Assembly: GCA_947172415.1 (NCBI GenBank)
Contig: OX359189.1
Coordinates: 4,788,501-4,852,500 of the forward strand
Source: Chondrosia reniformis
Taxonomy: Eukaryota; Porifera; Demospongiae; Chondrillida; Chondrillidae
Length of the DNA: 64,000 nt
Direction: 5' to 3'
The translations under genes were made by a program, and so were the position numbers. The notes beneath the pieces are model-generated. The model was not told the origin of the DNA and made no database searches. It worked only from the letters and a program-made list of their open reading frames with translations. Each line of letters starts with the position of its first letter. The first letter of the stretch is position 1. Shown piece by piece: positions 38,301 to 49,100 of this stretch.

Positions 38301-41300
38301 GTCTAAAAATGAGTTTTATAAAGTCTCCACCAAGTTAAAGGCTGTGGAGTGTGTGCTAAAGAAGTGGCTGCTAGTGTGATAGGTGTAATACATAGGTACT
38401 ATTTTATAGAAGCCAACCTCTGGAACAGGCCTCTGTTTGGACAAATACAGTAATCACTTTTAACTACATAGTAAATTGTCTACTAAATGTACCTTTTACT
38501 TTCTTAGGTGTGTTACTAAGCTAACTAAGGGATTACTGTGTACATAAATGCAGCTGTCTGCATTCTTTCAGCTGCAGTAGCATGATTCACATTTACCACT
38601 TTATTTAAATAGCTGTGTCACAAAGTTGTGTGATATTATGAGGTGTCAAATCAATACGTGTCAAAAGATTGCGCATACAGTCAAAACTTGCAATTCGCAT
38701 TCTTTTGACACACGCATTCAATTCCCGATATACGGTACTCCATTTCAAAATATTCAGTCCTTTTTCATCTCATACATTTACAAAATTTTGACTTAAGTAT
38801 TATCGTAAAGATGCTTCCATTTAATTACTTATGATACGGAAACAATTTAGTAAAAATGTCCATGTTACTCCCATATTTCTATGTCATACTAAATATATAT
38901 GGCCTATGTCTCCCTAAATATTGATCATATCCGTTTGAAACTTCACAAATCGTTTTTGTAGTAAGTACTTAAACGATAAGCCAAAAATTAACTGAAAAGA
39001 ATGATTTTCCATGTATGCGACTGGGAGCCTATAGAGCCGCTAAAGTGGTCTGTGACCAGAAAAGGGTTAATATACGTATATGGATTTTGGAATTAAACTG
39101 TGAATTCTGGATGACTGCTGATGTGCTAAATACTTTCTACATGTTTATTTACGTACATATACGTATATGTATGTATGATCAGTGGATTTCATATGAGCAT
39201 CAGGGTTGGCTTGTGGTATACACTTGTTGTTAGTTGTTGACATCTAGGAACAGTAGTTTGACTTCTGTTTCTTCCTCCTTATTGAAGCTAATGGTGATTC
39301 TTAGGGAGACAATCAATTCATTTTAACTTAAAATTTAATTTTATAATTCAGCAGACTTTTATCATCACATCATCTGTCATTCCCCATCACACCCCCCTAT
39401 ATAAACCTGGCTGTATCATTCATACCTCATCCTATTGAAGACCTCCGTGGTCGAAACATTCAATAACTTGAAGTGATAAGGGTTGTTTGTTGCGATCATA
39501 ATTTAATCCAGAGGTATTATTGAGCACCAGCAACGTTCATGTTTGCTGATGAAGACCTACTGGTTGAAACGTCCTATTATCAATAATTTATGTTGCTGAT
39601 GCTCATATCAAATCAACTGATCTTATAATGCAACAAGTCAGCCATATTTTTTCATATATCTGTTTGAATGTACTGTATAACTGATTTATAGGCCAATTTT
39701 AAGATGAAAGGTAATTACAATCCAGAGCTGAAGAAGAGCAAACAAATTCAAGGTAAAGGCAAAGGGAAGCAAAATAAGTAAGTAATAATCCAGATAAATC
39801 AACTGATAGATGACAAATTAGTTTATCTACCCCTATCTGTGAATTGTGTCTGAACGCATTTTAATGTAGTTGGGTAAAAATAGAAAGTTGAAGTCATTTT
39901 GTAGCTATTCATGGACAAAAGTGCTGATTAGATTATATCATTTTTGCTTTACCAAATATTTTGACCCAATACCAGGATCTTCATCAATATTAATGCTGGA
40001 TGACATTTATATTGGGAATGCGAAGAAGGAGATTGTGGTAGGAACCAAAACTGAAAAAAATATATGTCTTGATTTATTTAGAAAGCCTAAGTGTAAAGTG
40101 TAAAAATGGTAGGAAGGATTAATTACAATGTGGAATCAAGGGAGAAATACTATCTTACACTTACCTTGTGTTAGGTTTTAATAGCTGATCTCAATGATTA
40201 TATAATATCTACTGTTGCATGGATTGACTCTTGGTCATATTAGGCTATTGGGATGGAAGGAGGATGGAGGACCAAAAAGAAGTAAGCAGGAGAGAATTGT
40301 AATATTGGAGAACATGTTCAGTCCAGAAGAATTTGAGGTAAGTTGAATATCTTCTATTTAGTATAGAATCTGTTTTTGGAGAAACTCCAGAGGAGCAGAA
40401 TTCTATGACATGAATCAATCATGCAGCTCTTCTCCTCAGTAGGAGGTCGCTGTTAAGTACAGTAGTAAAAATCAGTTACTATAGACTGTTCTGCATAGGC
40501 AAACATCATTAAGTATCTTCTCTCCATCTCTTCATTGGCCCCTCCCCTTAGTTGTCTACCACACACCTCTTCCTCCTTCCTTCTATTACCTTTCCTAATA
40601 TCCCAGTAGTTCTTACACTGTGTTCTACTGCCTTACCTGTGTACCAGGACAATTTGTGCCTTCCTACAATCTGCTAGCACAGTACCACTCTTCCAGGCCA
40701 TAGAAAAGATTCTGTGTAACCACTGGACTATCTTCACCGGCCTTAAAGCATTTCACCTGTTATTCCGCATACTCCAGGTGCTTTCCTTTTCTTCAACCTC
40801 CTATTCTATGCATTTTGTACCTCTTCCACTCTGATCTCATCTGTACAATCTGCAGCCTGGTCCACTTTGCTAGGTGCCTCCTGCATTTAGTTACCTGAGC
40901 ATGTCAATTAAATATTCTTTCCACAAGCTTCTCTTTGCATATGTTTTGTCAACTTATCATCAATTACTAAGGTACATATTATAGGCCTAATTATTAATAG
41001 AAAGAAAATTATCTGTTTCCTCACTTCCATTATGTTTGGCCAAAGTGGTCTGGAATCTGTGATGGACTGATTTGTGCAATTATGTAAAATCTAATAAATG
41101 GATGAGATAGTAGACTGGGCTACATAAGACTAGGATTGCCTTATATATAGCTTAGACACTATCTTGTCCCTCCTTTTTTTGATAATGTAGCACAATCAGT
41201 GAGATAGAGTCTTCCAGATAACGTGTATGGAATTTAGTACAGTTACTACACATGCAATTTACAAAATGCTCCTGAGAGAATCAAGTTAAATATTGACTAT

Positions 41301-42212
41301 TGCATAGCAACCGTATTTTATGGGCAGTACTAAATATACTACTAAATGCAAACTATATATACAAACTGGACATTTAGATGATCATACTTACGCAATAGAA
41401 CAATAACTTTTGACTTTTGTTGTTGTCCCACACATACATGCATGACTACTGGGGTTATATAACTTGTACACAAGAGCATTTTGTCAGTAGTTTACATAAT
41501 ATTAAGACTTCGGCCTTTCATGTAAAGAAACAAAACAAACAATCTACTTCCAGGCATTTCCCAACTGATGTTCCATATTAGTGAATGAAGTGATGTTTAG
41601 TACATACGTAAACGATGGAGACAAATAAACACATGCTACTGGATAAGGGGAGAATGAGAGTAATGATAGATATTTTGTAACTTGTATTGTATGTATGTAT
41701 CCCATGAATTAATGTCTGTATATTGTGTGTATAATTAATGTCTGTATATACATAGAATCATCCTGAGAGTATCCAGGACATACGTGATGATATAAGGGAA
41801 GAGTGTGAAAAGTTTGGTGATATTAAGAAGATTATTGTATTTGATGTAAGCTATTCATTGTATTACATAATATATAGTACTGATTATGTGAAATATGGTA
41901 CTTGAATTTCCCATTTCTCTAATTTACCTTAGAGAAATGAAAAAGGTGTAGTGTCTGTAGCATTCAAAGCTATTGAATCTGCTGATATTTGCATAGAGGT
42001 AAATTCTTTTGTAAATTGTAGGTTAAAGTTGTTTACTTTAATGTAACTTGAACAACATTTCTTTATAGAAAATGCAAGGACGATTCTTTGGTGGCCGTAA
42101 GCTGAATGCCCATTCTTGGGATGGAGTGACTGATTATGAGGTAACCGAAACTGAAGAGCAGAAACAAGAAAGACTAAAGAAATGGCAAGAATTCATAGAG
42201 AAACCTGATTAA
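20356..42212 (+). CDS. HTATSF1: HTATSF1 / Tat-SF1 (Cus2-like) splicing factor
   Basis: Exons: 20356-20505, 23533-23643, 29750-29816, 31143-31268, 33052-33125, 37883-37957, 39692-39777, 40244-40337, 41756-41845, 41933-41998, 42069-42212. All phases agree and give 360 aa. The N-terminus has [20 protein letters not shown], the conserved Tat-SF1 opening. RRM1 runs from [17 protein letters not shown] through [10 protein letters not shown] to CKIYVEKA. RRM2 runs from [15 protein letters not shown] through [16 protein letters not shown] to GRFFGGRKL; the last fits the R-x-F signature of a U2AF-homology motif that binds SF3B1. Tat-SF1/Cus2 helps load U2 snRNP and influences transcription elongation in the nucleus. 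Human HTATSF1 (755 aa) has a long acidic tail; this protein stops at EFIEKPD, close to the size of yeast Cus2, so the tail is absent or was never gained. Long introns carry most of the repeats between 20.6 and 41.7 kb. Confidence 0.9.
20620..20740. repeat. Partial inverted copy of the 18122 MITE family
   Basis: AATAAGGATTTCTTCTAACT at the left is the reverse of the right tail of the 18122-18331 repeat, followed by the GAACTTATCTTTGG and GTCTAGAGACGCAG words. On the strand matching 18275 onward both copies read KDKFDAVR(K/R)NPY. This copy lacks part of the second arm. It lies in the first HTATSF1 intron. Confidence 0.5.
20917..21660 (-). mobile_element. LINE C-terminal region relic
   Basis: Read leftwards: a Cys/His cluster ([15 protein letters not shown]), [20 protein letters not shown], then [17 protein letters not shown] and [20 protein letters not shown]. 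This is a recurring module downstream of RT in a retroelement family widespread in sponge and cnidarian genomes; it has a CxC...H...C knuckle. A frameshift near 21270 and at least one stop break it. It probably belongs to the same family as the RT pieces at 10060 and 61285. Confidence 0.55.
22132..22960 (-). mobile_element. Tigger/pogo (DDE_1) transposase relic
   Basis: The minus strand carries [10 protein letters not shown] and [12 protein letters not shown] (DDE_1 second Asp), then [20 protein letters not shown] (third Asp region) and [13 protein letters not shown] Ser/Pro-rich tail follows to 22132 in another frame. The N-terminal helix-turn-helix and first Asp are missing. The element lies in the first HTATSF1 intron. 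Confidence 0.75.
23121..23350 (+). repeat. tRNA-derived SINE with a near-complete tRNA-like head
   Basis: Bases 23121-23193 fold as a 73-nt cloverleaf: acceptor GGCTTCT/AGAAGTC, D arm GCTC/GAGC, anticodon arm TCAGC/GCTGA with loop ATACAAA (anticodon ACA), T arm GCAGG/CCCGC with one mismatch and loop TTCAAAT. A-box (TAGCTCAAAAGGCAGAGC) and B-box (GGTTCAAATCC) are present. The body after it has tandem CTAGG words and no terminator directly after the tRNA, and ACA would be an unusual Cys anticodon. A pol III SINE is therefore preferred over a functional tRNA gene. Confidence 0.6.
24030..26245 (+). mobile_element. Tc1/mariner transposase relic split by an insertion
   Basis: The left part (24030-24575) has [27 protein letters not shown] and, in another frame, [15 protein letters not shown]. 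The right part (25740-26242) has [20 protein letters not shown] and DLNPINNLW, the second and third catalytic boxes. The Glu expected in NPIENLW is Asn (26063-26065), and a CCTCCGAAAT(C) duplication just before it widens the D-E spacing. About 1.15 kb of unrelated sequence (24590-25740) sits between the halves. The copy is inactive. Confidence 0.75.
24590..25210 (-). pseudogene. BEN-domain-like gene fragment, copy 1
   Basis: Read leftwards: a basic start ([20 protein letters not shown]), an acidic patch ([11 protein letters not shown]), a Ser/Pro-rich linker with an internally repeated PPPSS, then [19 protein letters not shown] followed by [17 protein letters not shown]-x-x-x-Y-F-G-D and A-L-P-x-x-E-L resemble a BEN domain. 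The frame shifts near 25050 and stops occur. The fragment ends abruptly against the Tc1 left half, so it may be the cargo of the insertion that split the Tc1 element. Confidence 0.4.
26400..26680 (-). pseudogene. BEN-domain-like gene fragment, copy 2
   Basis: The minus strand gives [20 protein letters not shown], then across shifts [20 protein letters not shown] and [17 protein letters not shown]. It covers the full length of the BEN-like block that copy 1 only begins, and shares ALTVKLA/ALAVKLA and AYFGD with it. Two shifts and several stops make it a pseudogene or transposon remnant. Confidence 0.4.
26855..27592. mobile_element. DNA transposon with about 32-bp terminal inverted repeats
   Basis: The left end TAGTCTCGCGTAGCCCAGAC is inverted at the right as GTCTGGGCTACACGAGACTA; similarity continues inward as CATTTCGCC against GGTGAAATAG. 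Inside, the minus strand has a Cys-bearing segment, [20 protein letters not shown] and [12 protein letters not shown], resembling a small zinc-binding module, in two frames. No transposase is seen, so it is non-autonomous. A lone terminal copy, GACTGGGCTACATAAGACTA, lies at 41114-41133, and an inner block (CCAGACCCTATTT) recurs near 21880. Confidence 0.6.
27600..29740. other. HTATSF1 intron 2, right part; one degenerate repeat
   Basis: No recognisable coding sequence or transposon from 27600 to 29510. The stretch 29520-29680 is a degenerate repeat full of CGAAATT words with ends CTACGGTATTTG and the inverse-like CATGCTATACCACA, related in style to the 14669 MITE. Confidence 0.35.
30563..30932. 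mobile_element. Deletion derivative of a Tigger/pogo element
   Basis: The ends CAGTGGATCCCCGCCAATCT and inverse ATTGGCGAGGGTCCACTG are pogo/Tigger-type terminal repeats. On the minus strand an ATG at about 30812 opens [20 protein letters not shown] followed by [10 protein letters not shown], the first turn of a CENP-B/Tigger helix-turn-helix, and then the frame is lost. It appears to be a MITE made from the two ends plus the first transposase codons. It lies in the HTATSF1 intron before the RRM1 exon. Confidence 0.65.
31600..32640 (-). mobile_element. Ty3/Gypsy integrase relic
   Basis: The minus strand reads [20 protein letters not shown], then [20 protein letters not shown] and [13 protein letters not shown], the end of a Gypsy integrase catalytic core, then a C-terminal region with [11 protein letters not shown]. 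The N-terminal side up to 32640 is broken by stops. No LTR was recognised. Confidence 0.7.
33170..33462 (-). mobile_element. Gypsy integrase tail with acidic tandem repeat
   Basis: [20 protein letters not shown] is the integrase end motif. It is followed by an acidic, imperfectly repeated tail ([37 protein letters not shown]) built from DNA units around CCTCTCCTTGG. It abuts the hAT fragment at about 33463, which it seems to have truncated. Confidence 0.55.
33463..34050 (-). mobile_element. hAT-family N-terminal relic with TTF-type zinc finger
   Basis: Two frames overlap: [17 protein letters not shown], then [20 protein letters not shown] and [13 protein letters not shown], then [17 protein letters not shown] and [19 protein letters not shown]. 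The W-K-D-G...H-E-x-S-x-x-H-K signature is the TTF zinc finger of ZMYM/THAP12-like hAT transposases. The catalytic part is absent on this side. Confidence 0.65.
34740..35695 (+). mobile_element. THAP plus HTH half of an ISL2EU-type transposase relic
   Basis: The plus strand reads [20 protein letters not shown] and [12 protein letters not shown] (THAP C-terminal part), a coiled-coil-like Gln/Glu region, then [20 protein letters not shown] and [17 protein letters not shown] (helix-turn-helix). A stop at 35345 and earlier shifts break it. The DDE domain expected next is missing; instead the sequence meets the inverted element at about 35700. Confidence 0.6.
35700..37215 (-). mobile_element. THAP-HTH-DDE_Tnp_4 (ISL2EU-type) transposase relic, nearly full length
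   Basis: Read leftwards from 37215. A THAP finger (CCLGCGNRG in one frame, then [40 protein letters not shown] and APTLKLGHQ) is followed by a coiled coil ([20 protein letters not shown]), a helix-turn-helix ([20 protein letters not shown]) and the DDE_Tnp_4 domain. That domain has [20 protein letters not shown] (first Asp), [18 protein letters not shown] (second Asp) and VRIHVEQ (Glu). All three catalytic acids are present, but several frameshifts and stops separate the blocks. Confidence 0.75.
38165..38460 (+). repeat. MITE-like repeat with HTH-start fragment
   Basis: It ends with the inverse of the TACTGTATTTGTCCA motif seen at 8047. Inside, [20 protein letters not shown] (from 38298) resembles the first helix of a transposase HTH and stops after about 27 codons. 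It looks like a deletion derivative of a DNA transposon, in the HTATSF1 intron between exons 6 and 7. Confidence 0.4.
39425..39620 (+). ncRNA. Two tandem hammerhead-like cores, degraded
   Basis: Core 1 (about 39431-39468) reads CTATTGA, stem ACCTCCGTGGT, then CGAAACATTC. Core 2 (about 39546-39574) reads CTGATGA, stem ACCTACTGGT, then TGAAACGTC. The second keeps the CUGAUGA box, a short helix II, GAAA and a GUC cleavage triplet with a minimal helix III. Around core 2, GAGCACCAGCAAC pairs with GTTGCTGATGCTC as a distal helix I, but the inner helix I is not paired. Spacing of the cores is about 115 bp. They are probably remnants of a hammerhead-bearing repeat in the HTATSF1 intron. Confidence 0.4.
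40480..40900 (-). mobile_element. LINE reverse transcriptase N-terminal fragment
   Basis: The minus strand reads [37 protein letters not shown] and [12 protein letters not shown], the start of an RT palm region. Stops and shifts are present. The style matches the plus-strand fragment at 52090, which continues the same domain. Confidence 0.55.
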
Positions 42213-42579
42213 TAACAAATTTATAAGTACCTACGGAATTTGTCACTCAGTTTGCACCTGCTGTACTTGCATAATGCTATTGGCCATTGTGATGAAGGTA
42301 TACATATACTGAGTTTACACCTAAAAATGTAGACATTTGACTATGACAAAGAAATGGTATTATATATATATATATATGTATAGCAGTATATCGTGCATAA
42401 ATTGGTGCATTAATTTTACATATGTGATAGATTGGGCCGAAACGTTTGGTAAATTTGGTGACAATTGACATCTGTCCCTCAATTTCTTGGCTAGTGAAGC
42501 TCTCAATCCCCAATCACGTCTACACCTAGGCACAGACATTTTCAAAGTGATGTAATAGTTATACACTCCGCTTCTTGGC

Positions 42580-43073
42580 TTTTCAGCATTTACTGAGTTT
42601 ATCGGCAGGATATCGTGTTATATAACTATAATAGAGGCCAAAGTGCCTCTTATGCAATGGTACATTGTGGAATATATTTTGCCTTGGTTTCCCCAGCAAT
42701 GGACATTGGAGTGTATATACAGCTGTAGTGCAGTAATTCAAACTTGCACTATTTAATATAAGCCTGATATTCGCTACATATATAGCTCTATTGTGTAGGA
42801 CCTATGAAAATACAATAGGTGTCGCATTGAGAGTATGAATTAATCTCAGCTTATAAATTCGATTCAGCCAATTTGACAAAATGCAACCATACACTGCAGA
42901 TTTTATTACTAATATAAATAGTGCAAGTTTGAATTACTGCACTACAGCTGTATATTCACTCCAATGTCCATTGCTGGGGAAGCCAAGGAAAATTATGTTT
43001 AAGAGGCACCTTGGCCTCTTATTAGAGTTATACAATATGATATCCTACTGATAAACTTAGTAAACACTGAAAA
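42580..43073. repeat. Large foldback repeat between convergent genes
   Basis: Arms of about 170 bp (42580-42755 and 42914-43073) are inverted copies with small differences. Shared words include CCCAGCAATGGACATTGGAG, AGCTGTAGTGCAGTAATTCA and GCCAAAGTGCCTCTTA/GCCAAGGTGCCTCTTA. The spacer holds TTTATT at 42902, a possible polyadenylation signal for RGS22 on the minus strand. It occupies the gap between the HTATSF1 stop (42212) and the RGS22 stop (43151). Confidence 0.7.
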
Positions 43074-43150
43074 TAATTATGCAGACATTATGATGGTACA
43101 ATACGTACTCCATGGAAAATTTACAGGTTAAAAAATAAACAGATGCAGAT

Positions 43151-46100
43151 TTAAGAGTCAGCTGTTTCAACAAACAAGTGTGATTTTACATCAGGTGAAA
43201 TTGATCCTACTGCTTTACCAGATGATAACCTCCATTGAAGTGTACTATCTGTGATGTCTTCCTTGAAATTATGCTCCAGTCTGTAACCGAGAGACACACA
43301 GATCTCTTCATGATCCTTCTGAGGATTAGCTTTCTTGAAAGTAGATTTGTTATCAGTCAAAGGCCTTTGAAATAACATTGCCTTTGGAAAGGAGGAAGTG
43401 CGATGCTTTCCAGCATCGTGGTGATGCAATTTTCCACCAAATCCAGTCATAGTGAGGATATGCTGCTCTCTCTTGTTAAAAGATTTCTTGTCACCCTTAC
43501 TTTGCAGAGAAAGCTTTTCCATGTTATTCTTCTCCTGTACGGTGTGATCCTGAGAGGAAGCTTTGGCAAAAGTAACTGTCTTCGCAACGCAACCAGCCTG
43601 TTCCTTAAGTAACTCTGCATGCAAAATAAAGCAGAGTAGGAAACATATCAGTCATCTAAATAATGGTAGTAAAGAAAACACATCTATACGTACGTACATT
43701 AACTGCATAACATGCACACAAAGAAGATTCTGAAGTGGCTTGAACAGATACAGGGTGGTAAGGCCAAACTTGGCTATGAGACTGCCTCCTTCATAATACG
43801 ACTTAGCTGTAACACACTTTTATATGAACATCGGGAAAAAAACAGTATTACTTTACCTGTAATGAGCCCATCGAAGTATTATACATGTATGTAGTTTAAG
43901 TTACATTGCTACTTTGCATAGTGTCTAAATACGTATACTCCAGCTGACGAAGTCACGGCATTGTCTATGTACATAAATTTCACTGTTTCCATAGTAATTT
44001 TAAACAAGTGAAGGCATTTATCTATTTGGTCTCTCTTATGGTGTAGCAAAATAAAAGTATGAGAATAAAGTATGATTAATGTGGAGCATCAGGTTAGTAC
44101 TTAGCATATTCAGAGATGGCCTCAGGACTGAAATTAATTGGAGGTGGCCATTAGTGAATCTACGTAACTCTGGGAAGAAGAATATGCTCCAAAACTGTAG
44201 ATTGTATCCATATAACCAGAGATTAATGTCAATGGTCTTGGAGGTCACAACTACTGTTCACACTTGACTTAAGAAGTTGTTTCAACTTCTATATACATTA
44301 CAGTACAACTTACAGCTGCATTTATGTAAATAAAAATACTACCCCTGAAAAAAAGCGGTTCAGCCATAACTGGACTGGTTGGACCAACAGAGTGCAGCTA
44401 TGCAATAAGGAACACAAATAAAATACAAACTTGAACTGCTGGTTTGATGATTCTGCACATCAAGAGCAACTCCACAGTTCTTTTCTGAATGATCTGATAG
44501 ACTGAAGGAGATTGCAATTTTTCCCATTTCCTTTGCTTCACGTTCCTTCTCCAACCTTTTCTCAGCATCTTGCTTTGTTTCAAACCTAGGCAAAAGAGAC
44601 TGCTGCTTCTTAATCTCCAAAAGTTCTGCTTCTTCTCTCTTTTTAAGGGCCTCCAGTTGAGCTTCTTTCTTTTTCTTTAGTGGCAAGAAAATTTCTTCAG
44701 TTACGTTCCTACCAGCCACAAATTCTTCAAATTCTGTCCATTTTGATAGTAAAGTGCGGAATATGTTTACCTAATAAGTAGAAATAAAAAACATCCCTCT
44801 TAATATATTATACGTACATACAACTGTATACAGCAGAATACAAAATTTATAGCCAAAACAAAATATTCTTTACTTGTGCTTCTCTAAGGATGTATGGCCC
44901 CAGACTTTCACTATTACGTATTGTTCTTTCCGCAACATCAGAAGGCAGATCCACCTGGACCTTAGGAGGTGTGGCTGAGATAAGATAGCTTTTTAAAATG
45001 GCATTCAGCTTCTTTTCCAACATAGCTATTGTCGTATGATGATGATAAAGGTTCTGTATATGATACAGAATTATACATTGAGTGTCAGTCAGGGAAGCTA
45101 TATATACTATATTGTATTAATTTATTATGCACACAATTACTAATCCCAGTGATTAGGTATGGGCATTTGTGGCCTAAACATTATGGCCATGAAAAGTTAA
45201 ACAAATTGCTTAAAGGGCCTTTTCATTTAAAATATACGTAAATGCAGAATCACAAGAAGTGTGTGTCCATGCCAGTGATGTTGCATTAACACACAAGGGA
45301 TAATTCAAATCTTAGAGGTTTATTTACATAAGTAGAAAAAAATGAAGCATAGCTGGAAATTGAACCTAAACTCTTTCATTTAAGTCAACAAATCACTGCA
45401 ATTCAGTGAATGCAATACTTCAGTGGTACAGCACTTAACCTGGGTTATATCTCCAGAGGTTTTATGTTCTCCCTCTATCTGATGCAATGTGACTACACTG
45501 TTTATGCACCATTCATACAACTACTCTTACAAAATAATGTATAAATTGTACATATGTAGTTAGCTGCTAAACATCACCTTGAACTTTTGTATTTCATTCC
45601 AAAACATAACATCATTAACAAGTTGTTCTCCTTCAAAACCAACTATTGAAAGGTAAGTCATGAAGTACTGACACATAGTCTTCTCACTAAGTGCTTTACG
45701 CAAAGCAATTGAGTCATGTGACTTGACAGCAATTTGAGTCTCCAAAGCCTAAAAGGAAAAAACGGATTTCTGGAAACAAACACTTTGGTACTAAAATCAA
45801 AATGTAAAAAAAGTGTCCTTCCTTGGGGTCAAAGAACCCTATTGCTTGGCAACCAGTGAATATTTTAGCCACCCAAGTAAAGAAAGAATTCCCATAAGGT
45901 TAAACAATTTTGAATGAAATTACACTAATGTCGTCCATTCACAAGTGGCAATTTGTGGAATCGACTGATGTACGTATGTACGTATGTACAGACAACATTA
46001 CTACAGAGAAGCATAAAAAGTATATATGTAGTGAGTGTTCCTTTAACCCACCATCATTGCATACTTTGGATTTAATACAGTGGATGGTCTATCTCTCAAG

Positions 46101-49100
46101 CCACTGGCATTTCTGGTAAGGAAAGTCTCTGATTCTACAAATTCTTTCACCCATTTCTTTTCAAGCCGACTTCTAACATATTTCTGCGCTTCTCTCAGGA
46201 CAGGACTAGATGGTCGTGGAGGTAGACGAGTATGAAAACCACTGCCTTGCATCTCAATGACCTACAAATCCACAGACATAACATGATGTATCTAGTAATT
46301 ATTATTCCCAAGAGAATAAAATTAGCTACATTGTTCAATTAAAACAGAAACCTAATAGAGTGGTTAGGCACATAGGTACATACCCTACATATGAACCAAT
46401 TACTTAATTAGAGTCAAATAAGTTGCTAACAAAAGAATCAATTAGGTATATACGTATGAGCATATGCATGATACCTGCTTTTGTTGTTCTTTAGTGGCTG
46501 GACTTTTAACTCCAAAAAAATACTTCTTACAAATATATTTTGATTTAATTTGTCTAGCCTTGTTACTTCTCAACAATTTGTCCATTTGTGGAATTGCTCT
46601 ATATGCTTCTATCTCCATCCAACACATCAAATCTACAGCTGCACCCTTCTCATTTAGGAATAACTGTAACACATGAACATAGAAGTATGTACACTTTGTG
46701 TGTTGGATTGAGAAATACATCCATATAACTTTAGTGTAATTAAGGCTAGTACGTACGTACATTATCACACACTCTATTATAAGTGGTTTGCAAGTTAGTC
46801 TTTGTAAGTTTGCATTGATATTGTTTTCACTTTAAAGGAAATAATGACCAGAACCATTATTACACTATGTGTATGTAAGTATACATGCAGGTACTACTGT
46901 ATGCACAGTACAACCAAGAAAATCCTCCATTGCTTAGAATGAAAACATTACTAACTAAAAGTTCTTGTTGTCTATTTAGCTGGCAGCCAATACTACCATA
47001 TACATTTGATGATGATGATAATAACAAATAATTGGTTAATCTACCAAACTCAATAATCAGAGAAACATTACATCAACAATTGTTGCAGATGTACAAGGTT
47101 ATATTGTATATAGTATCTAAAAGCTACGCATAGTATAGCAGACATACCTTGAAATGTTCCATTTCAGATGGTGTCCCAAGTATATCAATCAGTGTCCATG
47201 GTTTCTCTTCTCCTGCTGTTTCATGTGGGTATGGTGTGCTTCTCTGGCTACATCTAGAGACGCTATAAGGAGACTCTGATCTTTCACTGGTGGATACCTG
47301 ACAGAAAAAAAAAAATTAAATATGACAGTACAAATTTAACAATTATTTCCAGTTTAAAAACTCGTGCGGCTGCCGCCCCCCACTCAAACTACTTGGCCAC
47401 ATCTTTGGGATTTAATGAATATATACTTAATCTTAACAATTGAGGATGCTTAAGTGTCCTGAACATAATAAATAGCTACAGAAAAGCTTCATTAACTAAA
47501 ACTTCTTGAATGCCGCCATTTGCAAAACGATGTATTGACATAAAAATTAAGTGTTATAATAGTCGCGTATGAACTAGTATTATACATATATTGCCATATA
47601 AATTAAGTGTTATAATAGTTGCGTATGAGCACATATTATATATATATCGGTCTATTTACATATACAGTGAAACCTCTCAATAGCGGACAAGTTGGTGCAA
47701 AGGGACTTGTCCACTATTCACAGGTTGTCCTTTACTGGGAGGTTTTCATAGTAATACCTTTATATCTGTATACAATATACACCATATAGTGCAGATCCAT
47801 TTCTAATGTCTAATTCACTGTAAAACTCTTCCTTTCGATGATATACGTATTAGAGGAGAGAATGAAGTTGAATAGCTAAAACAATTCTTGAGTGAGCCTT
47901 GCAGGATTATGAAAAGGATACCTCGTGGGTCGAGAGAACTGGCAGCAAAGAAGTTAGCCTCTCTAACTGATCAAGTTACCTGCATAATGACTTCACATCA
48001 TAGTCTCACCTGCTTAGATTTCCCAAAACATGCTTCTGCATGCCTCGCAGAGGGGGAACATAGGAACCTAACCACTCTTGTCAATAAGCAGATCTCTGAA
48101 GAGGTTAGCTTGTGCGAGGTCCCCCCCAGCGGATACAGAGATGTCACCGGAACAGCATCTAAACCAGCTAGTCCAGATTTTCGGTTTGCTAAGAGAGTAT
48201 CTAGCAAATTGGAAGACGGTGATTTCAGGGGAGCTGTTAGGTTAGCATGCAGTGAGGATGTCATATCTGATTATTCAGATACCACCTTTAGAGCTCTGGA
48301 ACTTAAGCATCCTCCTCCTCACCAGGATTCCAATATGTTGGAGTGTGATGTGGATAATCCCCTGCCCTTCTCTATAGACAGGAAGACAATAACAAATGTG
48401 ATAGCCTCCTTCCCAAATGCTTCGGGCGGGGACCTGATGGTCTGCGCCCCCAATATTCGAAGGACCTGTCAGGCCCATCTGCAGGGGATGGGGGGCAGCT
48501 ATTGGTGAAAGCTTTAATAAACCTTTCCACTTTGATTTCGATCTGTTTTTTTAACATGAGTTGCTGTTGATATTATTGAAATTAATGTATCATAATAATA
48601 ACTTGTAGTTGCAGCTGCTTCTAATTGACGTCTGTCCAAAAAGATGTGAATATCTTCTAAGGATTGTAATGCCTCTCGGTAGCTCTTAATCTTGGGTGAA
48701 GGAGGTAGCAAATCGAAATCTTCATGATCAGATTCTTCTTCTGGCATAACAGGGACATCTTCATATGTGGTTAAATTATCCATAAAGTTTTCTTCCCATT
48801 TGTCATCATCCAAGTCAACACATACTGCAAGGTCATTGTCCCCTTTTATGTAGTCTACTGCTGAACATTGATCTGAGGACCCCATTGCTGTTGCAATTAG
48901 TGAGCCAATGGCCAAATCTCTGTCAATGTCTTGAAAAGGGTCTTCTGCACTCAGCATGTGCACATCTAAACCTGCAAGTATCCCAGCATTTTTGAAACAC
49001 TTTACCATAGTAGTTGGCTTTACATCTCCCCAAGCTTTAGCTACCCATCGTATTGCTACCAGAAAATTGATTGAGCTTATTACTTCTGACACACAGCTAA

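Noticed and set aside
42350..42385. (TA)n tract as a special element
   Set aside because: A plain dinucleotide microsatellite of a kind common in AT-rich introns.
43930..43965. CTGACGAAGTCAC as another hammerhead
   Set aside because: There is no GAAA box or cleavage triplet at the right distance and helix II cannot form.
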